DNA from: Undaria pinnatifida
Taxonomy: Eukaryota > Sar > Phaeophyceae > Laminariales > Alariaceae
Reading direction: 5' to 3'
DNA: 64,000 bases
Assembly (NCBI GenBank): GCA_012845835.1
Contig: JABAKD010000021.1
Coordinates: forward strand, 10,961,199-11,025,198
Shown here: positions 1-10,949 of the stretch, in pieces
Position numbering within the stretch: position 1 is the first letter of the stretch
Layout: the number at the start of each line of letters is the position of its first letter
Translations under genes and position numbers: made by a program
The notes under the pieces: model-generated
Database searches by the model: none
Told to the model about the DNA's origin: nothing
Seen by the model: the letters and a program-made list of their open reading frames with translations, nothing else

Positions 1-340
1 GAAAGTACTGCATCGGCAGGGAAGAGGTCTTGCTCTCTAACGCACGCACAAAACATGCTGCCTCAGCACACGCATGCGCAGGAAGCCACGCAGACATGCA
101 CGTATGTGCAAGCCAGACAGGCGGTCCAGCACGGCGGTGGCATCGAGCAGCAGATTATATCGTTTATCGATGATTGATTGATTGAACACGGATTATCATC
201 TGCAGTGGCGTTCCTGATTTAAGGACCCCTCGGAACGGCTCAGCGTACGATATACGGTTCTTTTCTTTTTTTTTCTTCTTCTTTTTCTTCGTCCCATTTA
301 GTATCCTGACACTACCGTCGCGCTTCCTCCCAGTACTAAC
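1..340. other. unassigned sequence
   Basis: No reading frame or repeat was recognised here. A T-rich stretch lies at about 258-290. The end of this block runs into a SINE body fragment. Confidence 0.4.
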
Positions 341-344
341 TCAG

Positions 345-480
345 ATCCGGTGTCACATATCGAGCCTTCCTCCTCCCCTGTCCCACATCCCACGGTACGT
401 GCGTTCATTATGATCGCGAGAATAATTCAGTCTTGTCCTGTAGTTTCTTTCCTCGTCGACTCGTGTCGAAATTTACGGCT
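345..480 (-). mobile_element. tRNA-SINE body fragment
   Basis: The block resembles the body of the tRNA-derived SINEs seen at 5,040-5,350 and 15,480-15,802. It has the order 'CCGGTGTCAC', a C-rich stretch, 'GGTACGTGCGTTCAT', then 'ATCGCGA'. The tRNA-like head is missing, so this is a partial copy read on the minus strand. Divergence is high and the boundaries are approximate. Confidence 0.4.
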
Positions 481-687
481 CTTATTTCCCGTCCTCTCTT
501 GCCTCAGATTGGGCATCATACATCTACACCCGGTAGGATTTTTTTACTACCAGGTATCGTATGGTATACGCGTCACAAGGCGCGACGATCTGGTTGGGCG
601 GTTGGACCTGTGTTTAGTCCGACTTTATTTTAGAAAATACATGTTTTGGAAAAAATGAGAAAATACACTTACATATATATATATCAC

Positions 688-2415
688 CAGTATAAAAATA
701 TGCATACACTCCAGCTGTGAGATCGAAGATTTTGTCGAAACTCATCTTTGCAAGCTGTGTGATACTCCGATCGCGCGTATCACGTGTTGTGTGCCCTCAT
801 TGAGGATATAGGTCGGCGACTCCCCTTGGAACTACAGTGTAGCTATTAGGGTCGACAGGGTGATGCTAGTCAGTCTGTGCGCGTAAACTATAAAACCCGT
901 TTATGAGGGGGACAAAATCTGGCAGTTATGGAAGGAAATACATCCGTTTATCAAGTGAATTCTGTAAGTCGTATAACCGGTGAGGGGAGGGCGGAGTTTT
1001 TAAGGGCGTGGGGGCATGGGTTTGAACAAGAGCGAGCGGGGGGGGGAGGGGAATGGGCGGGGCAACTCAAAATGTGCGTGGAAACTAATAATCCTTTAAG
1101 GGAATGAATCTGACGGTTTTGGAAAGATTGCACCAGTTTATTATGTATATCCTGCAAGTCGTACAACCAGTGAGGAGAGGGCGGAGTGTTCGAGGGGGTG
1201 GGTCGGGGGGGGGGAGAGTTTTTAACAGCTGTAGGTCGCATAGATGTAGGGGTTTGCTATACGCGTGTTGCTAGGGCTAGGCGATGGTGCGGGTGGTGGG
1301 GAAGGAGGGGGTGTTGGGGTTGGGGGGGGATGAATTAAAGCTACGTCATGGATGGCTAGAAAGATAATGACGTGATATCAATTGCGTAGAAGTGTACATT
1401 ACTCTGGCCGATTTCGATTTTAGGTGGGTCGTTTGAACAAGCGGGAACGGGAAAACAAAAGGGGGGGGGGGGCGGAAAGGAATTGGAGCTACTGCATGGA
1501 TGGCTAGAAAGATGATGAGGTGATATCAGCTGACTGGTAGTGTTTACTACTCTGGCAGATTTTGATTCTAGGTGGGGCGTTTGAACAAGAGGGATCGGGG
1601 GGGGCGGGGGGCGGGCGGGACACTTCAATACGTGCGCGGAAACTATATAAATCCTTGAAGGGGACAAATCTGGCGGTTGTAGCAGTAACACATCCCTTTA
1701 TATCCCCTGCCTGGTATTATTTACTATTCTAGCAGATTTGATGTTATAGCTTCATAATTTGTTGCTGTACATGATGGATCGCAAGGTATAATATTTCAAT
1801 CGATAGGTACAACCATGTAATTGCCATGATTTCACCGTGACGGTGTGGCTCTGACATCGCTAATCAAAAGAAAGATATACATATTGCAAAATACAACAGG
1901 CGAGGTGATGTGGTCATGTAATGTCACCACCATTGAGCACGAGGGGAGAAGTGCAAATCGTAATTGGTTTGAAAGGAGCGATTGATGTGCCCACGCTCAA
2001 TGACGTTGCTTCATATGCTACTGCGTTTGGTAGAGGTTGTCAGGCGATCATGCAGACGGCAGGTAGGCACGAAATGCCCTGCGTAATACGTTGGTACTGA
2101 GGTCTACTGCAGTTTTAACATATCTGCCTGTACTTCCTTTTCACATCATTATTTTCTAGTGTACGATCATACGCCATGTTTTTTCCCCCCACCCCTGTGT
2201 TGTCGAAGTTGTTGTTGTCCTGTAAATGTCGGTCCACCTCTGGTGCTCTTGTTCGTGGTGCTCATAAAAACATGCACTAGCGTGTAGTAGATGATCGCTG
2301 AGTGGTGTTCCTTGCCTTTATATCAAACCAGGTTTTTAAGGCCAACGCAACCGCTTGCTTGAACAATGAAAACGACGAATGAATTCTTCACACACACCTG
2401 ATACAGAGGAGACGC
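688..2415 (+). repeat. family B dispersed repeat, long copy 1
   Basis: This begins just after a TATATA run with the shared start 'CACTCCAGCTGTGAG'. It continues with a non-coding 5' block ('GGCGACTCCCCTTGGAACTA'), then several degenerate monomers. Each monomer carries 'GGAAACTATAAA', a 'GGGACAAAATCTG' block, 'CAGTTTATCA' and a long G run (for example about 1,038-1,060, 1,200-1,215 and 1,460-1,472). The 3' third (about 1,740-2,415) matches 17,880-18,908 closely, and both copies lose similarity after 'GATACAGAGGAGA'. No protein-coding potential was seen. It is a non-autonomous repeat of unknown class. Confidence 0.75.
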
Positions 2416-2854
2416 GGCCCAAAGATTGCTCAGTATACCGACGGTCAGAGATTATCGAGCAGTGCACTTGGTTTTTACTACCGCTCCTCGCTCCATCTAA
2501 GACACTATGGGCATGCGCTGGACCCAGTTCGCTGATGCCCAAAACCATTTGCAAAGGAGGTGATGTGGTGGGCGAATGCTATAATTAATTGCGCTGCTGT
2601 GATTACCCCGTTTCTAGTTCTGTTTGTTCTTGCGTTCTTGATGAACCTGTTATTTAGCAACGAGCAGTTTTGACGCATTCTAGGTTTGTTCAAAAGTCTA
2701 TATGTTGACTATGTGATGTTCATGACGCGTAGGGACATCAATTTGGAACTCAGGGTATTTGTGTTCCATCTCTTGACTGGGTTTCGTATGTGAACGTATA
2801 TGTGGTTTTAGTGTGCGAACATTCTTAAGATTATGAGAATTCTGTGTCCGAGTG
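2416..2854. other. unassigned sequence
   Basis: Short open frames occur on both strands but none is recognisable. No repeat relationship to the rest of the window was noticed. Confidence 0.35.
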
Positions 2855-3215
2855 GTTGTTGCTACATGTGTATGTTTTGGTTGATTTTCTAGACTTCGTT
2901 ATCGTGCTGTTTTAGAGTGGTGTTTTCGAACACGTACTGTTTTACAGTGGTTGGGGGACTTGTTGCGTGTATCTGCAAAACTATATTTGTACGCCGAGAA
3001 AACTATTTCGGGGGGCTAAGAACGAAGGCGCGAGGGTTGTTGCTACAAGTGTATGTTTCGGTTGATTTCCGATATCGTGCTGTTTTACAGTGGTGTTTTC
3101 GAATACGTACTGTTTTACGGTGGTTGGGGGACTTATTGCGCATATCTGCAAAACGTATTTGTGTACACTGAAAAACTGTTTCGGGGGGCTAAGAACGAAG
3201 GTGTGAGGGACGTTC
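2855..3215. repeat. tandem duplication, about 181-bp unit
   Basis: Two adjacent copies begin at 2,855 and 3,036 with 'GTTGTTGCTACA'. Each carries 'GGTTGATTT', 'GTGCTGTTTTA', 'GTTGGGGGACTT' and 'TTTCGGGGGGCTAAGAACGA'. Copies differ by scattered substitutions and small indels, so the duplication is not recent. Reading frames through it are not conserved between copies, which argues against a coding role. Confidence 0.85.
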
Positions 3216-3487
3216 GGGAATTTCAACGTTCCCCCTCGCGGCTTTTGTCAAGTATGGTTAAATTTATATTTATCCCTGAAGATAAACATGCAATAATCAA
3301 CCTTATTCAGCATTTTCTTCCCTCGTCGACTCGCGTCGAATTGTTGTAGGTCGGGAGGGGGGCAAAAAAGACGTTTGGTCGTTAATTATTAAATCACTCT
3401 GCGCACAGAAACTGCACGTTATTGAGGGGGACAAAATCTGGCGCTTGTGGAACGCAACAGCTAAATATATTTATACTATATAAAAAA

Positions 3488-3840
3488 AACACCACTCCAT
3501 GCAGCAGCTGTGAGATCGAAGATAAGATTTCGTCGAAACTCATCTTTGCAAGCTGTGTGTGATTCCTCGATCGAACGTATTACTGGGTGTGTGTCCTCAT
3601 TAATTTTATAGGTCGGCGACTCCCCTTGGAACTACAGTACAGCTGGTACCAGGGTCAACAGGGTGATGTTAATCAATTTGTGCGCGGAAACTATAAACCC
3701 GTTTTTGACGGGGGACAAAATCTGACGGCTGCGGAATGCACCAGTTTATTATGTTTATCCTGTTGCACCGTATATACTTCGCGTAGCCCGGCCAATAGGA
3801 ATTTATCGTCTTATTACCGGTGAAGGGATGGGGGAGGCCT
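3488..3840 (+). repeat. family B repeat, truncated copy 2
   Basis: The start (AT-rich run, then 'CAGCTGTGAGATCGAAGAT') and the 'GGCGACTCCCCTTGGAACTA' block match copy 1. The copy stops after the first monomer, around 'ACCGGTGAAGGGATGGGGGAG'. It contains a short extra piece near 3,520-3,535 relative to the other copies. Confidence 0.75.
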
Positions 3841-5035
3841 GTTTTCTCTTCATATAGGCGGGCTCCCCGCTACTGACAGCAGTTGTGTACTGCAGTAATC
3901 AAAGATGTCGGTTGACGGTCTAGTTCGGTCCCGCCAATTGATTCATTTTGTTTTGTTTTGTTTTGTTTTGTTCATTCATTATCTTCGCAACCTCCAGTTC
4001 TCCTTTTCCCTCTCTAGGCGCACGAGTAACTCAGAGCCGGAGTCACTAAGCAGGCTCTTCCATCCCCTGCCCACTGCGGTATTGCGAGAAATTTCTCTGT
4101 GCGTCTTGCCTCGTTGACTCGCATTGAACCAACGCCGATTTTTGATCTGGAATTCCATCACGGTGTTGATAACCCCCCAGATGAGTTGCAGCCGGGTTTC
4201 TATTTTTGGGGTTGCATTTTCGTTCGAATCTTTCTCAAAGACAAAAAAGTCAGGAAAGACGCGTCTCTCGGTTCGTGCATGAACGACGCCATGCCATTTT
4301 TTCATCTCCACCGTGTACAATTGGGCGGTGCGTGGCTGATCTCCAGTTTCGACCGAAAATGTCTGTAGACGGTCAGCCAGGGGAAAGAAAAAAAAAAGTC
4401 CAGCGGTCGGTCAAGGATTTAAAACCGACCGTTCCACACAAAAACCCAGTATTGTGTGGGGCGCGAGATAGTTTTTCGGAAAATTGCCGTCGGTCAAGCG
4501 GTCAAGTGCTGTCACCTGCGATATTGTGGTTTTTCCCTGGGAGCCTAACAAGGCGTGAAATCTAGGATACGGAAACGATATAAAGGGATTCACAAGCCTT
4601 TGCACAACACGTCTTTGAAGGCATGCGCGTATAGGAAAAAGGGATAATGCATTTGTGCCTTGGACTGCAACGCGTTGACAGGTTGAGCGTTTAATTCTGC
4701 CTGCGGCCTGTGGGACCAGTTCAAGTAAGAGCTTATCCAATACAAGTGAGCGGCCAAAACGTGGAACCTGCCTATTAACAGTAGTAGAGAGACCCGGAAA
4801 CAGGTGGCCTGTGTCTGTAACAATCCCTAATCTTGTAATGTCTGACATACTTGTTTGGTATCGCTTCGTACACATCACAATAGGAAATCGCGAAGCAGGA
4901 TGATATTGACCCGCAACTGTCGTCAGTATGCGAGTTGTAGGGTTGGTTATGAACGAAAAAAATCCTTGGCGACAAAAATCCTTGGTATAATATCTACCTG
5001 GTATATATATTTTTTCTTAATCCCACTGTTTATTC
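3841..5035. other. unassigned sequence with SINE debris
   Basis: A (TTTTG)n microsatellite lies at about 3,948-3,972. A degenerate SINE-body fragment ('CAGAGCCGGAGTCACTAAGC' type) lies at about 4,015-4,130. Open frames on both strands in 3,979-4,880 have no recognisable motifs. Nothing else could be supported. Confidence 0.4.
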
Positions 5036-5039
5036 TCCT

Positions 5040-5350
5040 CGCACTACTCTCTCGTGCTCCCTCTCAGTAAATACTTAGACCCGGGGTCACAAAGCGGGCT
5101 TTTCTCCCCCCTCCCCGTTCCGGTACGTGCCTTCATTTTTATCGCGACAATAATTCGGCATTTTCTTCCCTCGTCGACTCGCGTCGAAGTGTGCCGACTA
5201 CCCACGCTGCTACTCGTAGGCGCTCTCAACAACTGATCCTCTTTTTGTTTTTGCAAATTATTCAAAATCTCACCACGGTGGGAATCGAACTCATCAAGGA
5301 CCAACGCTGATAGCATTCGAGGGTAACCACGAGACCACCGGGTCGACCGG
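5040..5350 (-). mobile_element. tRNA-derived SINE copy 1
   Basis: Read on the minus strand, a tRNA-like head starts near 5,350. It has a degenerate A box ('TGGTCTCGTGG') and a clear B box ('GTTCGATTCC', 5,281-5,290). The body then runs through 'CGAGTCGACGAGGGAAGAA', 'GCGATAAAAATGAAGGCAC' and a G-rich block ending near 5,040. The order head, body, G-rich block matches the copies at 15,480-15,802 and 24,040-24,420. Movement of such elements depends on a partner LINE reverse transcriptase (known for SINEs). A family B copy lies directly next to it. Confidence 0.75.
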
Positions 5351-5361
5351 CATATATTTTA

Positions 5362-5580
5362 AAAAATGAAAATACACTCCAGCTGTGAGATCGAAGATTT
5401 CGTCGAAACTCATCTTTGCAAGCTGTGTGTGATACTCCGATCGCGCGTATTACGAGTTGTGTGTCCTCGTATAGGTCGGCGACTCCCCTTACAACTACAG
5501 CAGTGTAGCTATCAGGGTCAGCAGGGTGATGTTAGTCAGGCTGTGCGCGGAAACTATAAAACCCGTTTCTGAGGGGGATG
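5362..5580 (+). repeat. family B repeat, truncated copy 3
   Basis: Starts after 'CATATATTTTAAAAAATG' with 'AAAATACACTCCAGCTGTGAG'. It retains the complete 5' non-coding block and ends right after the first 'CCCGTTTCTGAGGGGGA'. The G-rich monomers are absent. Confidence 0.8.
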
Positions 5581-7610
5581 GGGATCAATCGAGTTTTCTA
5601 GTTGTGATTATTTCTAATCGTAGTCAAATAAACTGTTCCTTGATCATGTGGTTGTTCCAGCTGTCTGTATGGGCTTTTGTATGGGATACTAAGACGCCGC
5701 ACAAATAAAAAAGCGTATGGGCTATTTTTAGGAAGGCTAGTAACGTATATCACATAAAACGCAGTAGTGCAAATAAAGTGTACCAGTACGAGCTTGTGTA
5801 GAGTGGCCATGGTGAAATCTTCACAAAACACAAACAAAAAAAATAAACCGCCCACCACACATATGATAGAGAAGTATAGTGGAAACTGCAGTAATAATTT
5901 ATAAAATAGATGTGACGTTAGATCTAGCTCAAAATTCCCCACCTATAGTAAAAATACCAACCAACACTTACCATTTTAGTGGGCAACAAATAGGACCCCT
6001 CCCAATAAAAAGTCAACCATATAGTGTGTTACAAGTACCAACAACGCAGCTTGCACAGATGAGTATCGACCTGAAATTCGTCGAACTCACGGCTGACGTC
6101 CTTGAACAATTTTTTATAAAAAATAGCACCAGGTATGCCTTTTAAGCCTACGAAGAATCAGTAAATCGTATCGTGTTGTATCGGCTTCAGCATCGCTATA
6201 CTGAGAAGCAGAATATTATCGGAGTATGAGAAAATATGTGTTTTGTACGTACGTACGACGTTTGACCAATCAGATCAATGCAGTCGTATGGGCGATAGCC
6301 TTGGGTACACATGGCCCAGCTGTGTAGACGACGACCTGCACGCGGAGCGCGTAGGGGAGCAGAGTCAGAGCTACAGGTCCAAGGTGTGATACAGACTAGT
6401 TTAAGTTCCCACCCACCCGCCCGTGCGTTTGAGGGAGTCAGTGGAGGGGGAGTCAATCGGTCGCAGTAACGTTGCGCGTGTTTGTTACTGTTTTGGTAAA
6501 CGTACCCGTTTGCACTGAAGATGCGACGGGGTTTCGTAGATTGCGCATGTTACGGTGGGGGCTAGCCGCATCAGTGGTATAGCGTGGTGCAAGGGGTGTT
6601 CGTTGTTGTGGTTTATTTTTTTTCAGCATGTGTAATATCTGAGTATCCCTCCGTGCGGTGGGGTTGCGTATGACTGTTTCACGCAGATATTATGTTGACA
6701 GTTCACAGCGGACGTTGTGGCGGTGCATCGGCTCGGATTTAGCGCGCAATCTGAAAGTGTGGGAGGAGAGGGGAATTATCCGTGTATTGGCAAGTAAGTG
6801 CATTTTGTTTGATGCGCATGGTGTGTGCAGGCGTGCATATATATTACACGCGTGTGTACGTTTTTATATGCTGCACAGTACAGGTGGTTGCCTCCTATGT
6901 CTTCTTCGAGTTGCCAACGATTGTTCGTTGGCTGTACTGGCGTCGAGAGTCGAGAGTTCGATGTCGCCAGTTGGGTTGGGAGTTGACTCGTGTATACGGA
7001 TGTTAGCGGGGGGTTGCCGGCGGGGCAGCACCGGGGTATTCCCATCTCCAAACCCCCTCTCCGGGCGGGGGGTTGCGCATTAATATAACACAACCTCGAA
7101 AGCAAAGTGCAAAGCAACATGAAAAAAATGCATATAGTCTATAGGTTTTAGTATTGATTACTGAGTGCTACGCAAGACATGCACCAATCAAATAAGTAAT
7201 CACGGTTAATCAAGTAAGAAAACACCAAACTGATTACGACTCGTGAACAAAATCGAACCAAACCCGTTTTTAGGTTGATTGCCAACAATAGGGCGTTGTT
7301 GGCGGTTGGTGGTCGGCGGACGCTGCAGGCAACTGAAAGGGGTCCCGATTATTTTTCGCGCGGTCAAAGTTAGAAACTCGCGCTCGCTCGAATTAATAAA
7401 ATATTCGTGTCTGCTTCATGTGCAGGCATGTATTCTGGAGTCTGTCTGGATACCTCAGCCCGGAAAAACACCCGGGGAAACAAAAGGCAGCAGCAGTAGG
7501 GCAGCAGTCACCCGTCTTTTTTTGTGTCTTCACGTATGTACGTATGATGTCATTGTTCAGCATCTACCCAAGATAGGGCTATTTACACTTTACTTGTTGT
7601 GCGCCTTCGA
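5581..7610. other. unassigned sequence
   Basis: Several open frames exist, the longest about 141 codons on the plus strand at 6,658-7,083, overlapped by a 114-codon minus-strand frame at 6,776-7,120. None shows a known domain, and both strands are equally open. A short alternating GTAC run lies near 6,247-6,258. I see no supportable gene. Confidence 0.4.
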
Positions 7611-7611
7611 C

Positions 7612-7815
7612 TAGTCTCGTCTTTTTTTCTTCTTTTTTTTCTATCCTCCTGCGGATAGGGAAAATAAAGCTCACCACACTTCCACGTATTTTCACACGCG
7701 TCGTGTGTCGTTGCTCCCGCAACCCAACGCAAGCTGGCGCGTCCTTCGGATCCCACTATAGCGATAGCGTGAGCTGTCCTTGCCATCGTATTTTTTTGTT
7801 TAGGTGGGACACACA
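7612..7815 (-). mobile_element. family D SINE-like element, copy 1
   Basis: On the minus strand this matches the 3' half of the complete family D insertion at 49,757-50,181. It has 'GGACAGCTC', then 'CGCTATCGCTA', then 'ACACACGAC', 'TACGTGGAAGTGTGGTGAGC', 'TTTATTTTCC', and a terminal hairpin of the form CTATCC-loop-GGATAG followed by an A-rich tail. The 5' end is lost. No coding capacity. Confidence 0.7.
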
Positions 7816-7944
7816 TAGTGATTTTGGTGTTTACCGGCCGAATTTTGATTTCGTTACGAATAGTTTTTCGAATCTTCCTGTGATATGACTTCTAAGCACC
7901 TTTGCGTGACCACAGAACCCAGATATTTTGCTAGAGTTGAAGCC

Positions 7945-8030
7945 TTCACTCCTGGAAACCCTTTTTGGGGACAAAGTTAATTGAAATTAGTATAGGGGAG
8001 GATTTCGGGGTTCTAAAGGGGATCTCACAA
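7945..8030 (+). repeat. short repeat shared with 9,955-10,025
   Basis: Both places carry 'CTGGAAACCCTT', a G-rich block and 'GGTTCTAAAGGGGATCT' or a close variant. The pair is about 70 percent alike by eye. Its class is unknown. Confidence 0.4.
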
Positions 8031-8590
8031 CAATAACTGCAGTACTGAGTCGTGAGGTAACCACACTATGACTAAGGCACCCAATGATACGTCTTACATC
8101 TGCCACGTGAGGTCTTATATTTTACTATTAATACCTCAAAAGTACCTGGTACTGCTGTACTATTTTACTACTACTGCTACTACTACTACTACTATGTATG
8201 TATGTATAGTCTAAAATAGAATGATGGTGCTAAAACGGACACACGGAAGAAGGCTTAGCTAGGGTAGGCAATCGGCAACTACTCCTGCCGTACCACCCAC
8301 TGATCTACTACTACTACTGCATCACTTCGCTGCGCAGGCATGGGATCTATCTGTCTGCACCAACCAGTCGATGAATGCAGTGAAAACCCGTGGCAACTTG
8401 CTTTCCGAAGCCACGAGGCAAGCGAACGACTGCTGACGTGCGCATGCGCAATTCGACACGGGTGGGCGAGGGAAGAAAACGGTGAACCCACAACGCAACA
8501 AAAACGATGGCAAAAAGTACCGTACGCAGATGGGGACGGGGGGGCGGGGGCTGGTGCTTGCTTTGTGCTAGAATACATTTATATTTTCCC
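8031..8590. other. unassigned sequence with (TAC)n microsatellite
   Basis: A (CTA)n then (TATG)n microsatellite lies at about 8,166-8,207, and a second short (CTA)n at about 8,303-8,318. Overlapping open frames on both strands at 8,279-8,834 have no recognisable motif. Confidence 0.4.
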
Positions 8591-8599
8591 ATACTTCTA

Positions 8600-8710
8600 C
8601 TTTCGAGCCTCTAGACGATCCGAGGACACGGGTGTCGTCCCTTCTTGCTTTCAACTTTTATTGCGCACAGGGTTCAGCAATCCCACTGCTCGTCGATTTT
8701 TCATCACGTG
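8600..8710 (-). mobile_element. tRNA-SINE body fragment
   Basis: Matches the body of the SINE at 15,480-15,802 ('GGGTTCAGCAATCCCACTGC' and 'TCGTCGATTTTTCATC' on the plus strand). Head and 3' end are missing. A family B copy follows 100 bp downstream. Confidence 0.6.
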
Positions 8711-8814
8711 CTACAATATATCATACCAGGTACTATACAACAGTCAGTGCAGGGCACATCCAAAAGAACACAGCCTGGGGCGTAATTTCAGTTTCTCATT
8801 TGGTTCCCTGTCCT

Positions 8815-9060
8815 GTATATATTATAAAAAATGAAAATACACTCCAGCTGTGAGATCGAAGATCTTGTCGCAACTCATCTTTGGAAGCTGTGTGTGATCC
8901 TCCGATCGCGCGTATTACGGGTTGTGTGTCCTCATCAAGGATATAGGTCGGCGACGCACCTTTCAACTACAGTGTAGCTATCAGGGTCAACAGGGTGGTT
9001 TTAGTCAGTCTGTGCGTGGAAACTATAAAACCCGTTTCTGAGGGGGACAAAATCTGACAT
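8815..9060 (+). repeat. family B repeat, truncated copy 4
   Basis: Starts after 'TGTATATATTATAAAAAATG' and ends after 'CCCGTTTCTGAGGGGGACAA'. Only the 5' non-coding block and the first monomer edge are present, the same extent as the copy at 5,362-5,580. Confidence 0.8.
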
Positions 9061-9184
9061 GTAACATTAAATCTGAGTTAAGAAAAGGAGCCGCGAGCGT
9101 TGGGTTGAACGACCTGACGAGATGAAACTGAGGAGAATGTTCAATTTTATGGTGCGTATTTTTCATACGTATGAAACTGATTAT

Positions 9185-9370
9185 TTCCACCAATCCATCT
9201 ACATCCAGCACAGGCAGTGTCCGTACGGACGCCTCATCGCATAGGGGCGAGCTCTGTGGTGCAAACTACGATAAAACGATAAGGTACACAATCATGGCAA
9301 ATACAATTACACACAATTTATTGCAAAAAATACAACAGCAAGGTGCTTTGGTCATGCAATGCCAACCGCA
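9185..9370 (+). repeat. shared module with family B interior
   Basis: The block 'CATCTACATCCAGCACAGG' through 'GGCGAGCTCTGTGGTG' recurs in modified form at 47,020-47,082, and at 13,928-14,563 where a LINE copy interrupts it. The following stretch, 'TATTGCAAAAAATACAACAG' through 'GGTCATGCAATG', resembles the interior of the long family B copies (about 1,890-1,930 and 18,030-18,070). The module therefore seems to belong to a wider repeat family. Confidence 0.55.
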
Positions 9371-10029
9371 ATAAGCACGCGGGCGAAGAAAAAATGCAAG
9401 CCAGCACACCAGATATTTGAGGTAAAGAAAGAAAAAAGACAAGACGATTGAGAGAAAGAAAAACAAAAAAAAACAGAAAGGAAAAAACCGTTGGAAAGAA
9501 ATGGGGAAACAGAACCGAACGACAAAAAAAAATGAAAAACAAAGAACAACATCCAGCGCGCAGTAGAGTAGCAACTCGTGGCGAAACACACAGAAGATGA
9601 CGCCATCCTGCACCAACACCGGGGGTAGCAACCATTTTGATTGGGTTTCGAATGACCCTACTGCTGTCGGAGTATTAACTAGGAGCGTTGCAGCATCGTG
9701 TATCATCAGCGCACTACTGTTTCAGAAACGAAATGGTAGCTCGCGTGGCAAGGCATCAGTTCGACTAATAAGTGGAGCGCGTCCCACTATAATAGCCCAA
9801 ATTCCCTATTGCGGTGGTAGTGATTGTTTTCGTTGAGTTCAATGGGGGGAGCACGAAATCGAGAGCAGAAATGACACTTGCTGTCGTTCCTTCTTTTTTT
9901 CTTTCTTTTGTGTTTGTTTGCTCCCTTATTCCCCTCCCCAACGGCCCTAACGCCTTCATAACTGGAAACCCTTGATTGGTGAACTTCGTACAGGGAGGGT
10001 TTTTTGGGCTCTAGTAGGGTATCTTCTTC
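9371..10029. other. unassigned sequence, purine and pyrimidine tracts
   Basis: An A/G-rich tract at about 9,420-9,545 gives long hydrophobic frames on the minus strand, but these are composition artefacts. A short repeat related to 7,945-8,030 lies at 9,955-10,025. No gene is supported. Confidence 0.4.
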
Positions 10030-10505
10030 CTCTTCTCTTTGTGTTTGCTTTGTCTATGCAATACAGCAGTTATCTTCCTTTGCTGTTTTGTCCGTGTAAC
10101 AGGTATCTGTTTCTCTTCAGCACCGTGTGTAGTTCTTCTTGAAGCAGCCTTTCCTTCCCGATCTTCTTGCATCACATTCTTCAGAACACCACCAGTCGTT
10201 TGTTTTGCTTTGTTTCGTTTTGTTGTGTAGTGTTTTCTTTTCTTTTTCCTTTTTTTTCTTTCACCTTTAACTTTTATCTTTCATCTTTTTCTTTTTTTCC
10301 CTCTTTTGTTCATGGTTTGGCTTGTTTGTTGTGTCGCACGCCAGCATTTCACTTGCCTTGCCTCGATGAATTGTGACACTGTTTGGTTTACTCTGCTTCA
10401 CAGCAGTCTGTGACCACAAAATTTGTATCTCTCTAGGATGGAGGATCGGCACGGACACTCTGATGTCGTTGGGGGAAAAGAACCGTTTCATGTGAAGACG
10501 ACACT
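10030..10505 (+). mobile_element. LINE 3' end, non-coding fragment
   Basis: The end of this block ('TCTGTGACCACA', 'TCTCTCTAGGATGGA', 'ATCGGCACGGACACT', 'CCGTTTCATGTGAAGA') matches the 3' terminus of the LINE copies at 11.9-12.06, 12.7, 14.5, 19.8 and 28.7 kb. The preceding T-rich sequence fits the T-rich 3' untranslated region of that family. No LINE coding sequence remains, so it is a strongly 5'-truncated or diverged copy. Confidence 0.6.
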
Positions 10506-10945
10506 GCACGCTGAAAGTTGCTTCTGGCGACAGATGATGGTGACAATGTCGTCATGGTTTATCCCCGTACCGAATCGCAAGATCGAAGCTTGATAATTAA
10601 GCAAGCAAACACGAAGAAACGACGGAGATGACGCCACCCAGCCGGATTCGGTGCAGCCACTAGAGGTTAGAAACATTCCTGCCTGGTCCGTGGTTTACTC
10701 ACTACATCTTCGACGGCGGTGTCCATACCAACATCATCGTCTCGTAGCCCCCAAGCGCACCCAAAAGAAAAACAGCAAGGTCGCACATCAATCAGCCAAA
10801 GAAACAAAACAAGGGTGGAAGAAAAAGAGGGGAAGAAGGGATGAAAGGGAAATGGGGGGAATAAGCGCACACCAGCGGTGGCAGTACCACAATTAGTATC
10901 GGCTGACAATGCACGCCAGAGGGCGATGAATCAGAATTCTTTTAT
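10506..10945. other. unassigned sequence
   Basis: Overlapping open frames of 62-81 codons occur on both strands. None has a recognisable domain. Confidence 0.3.
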
Positions 10946-10949
10946 AGAG

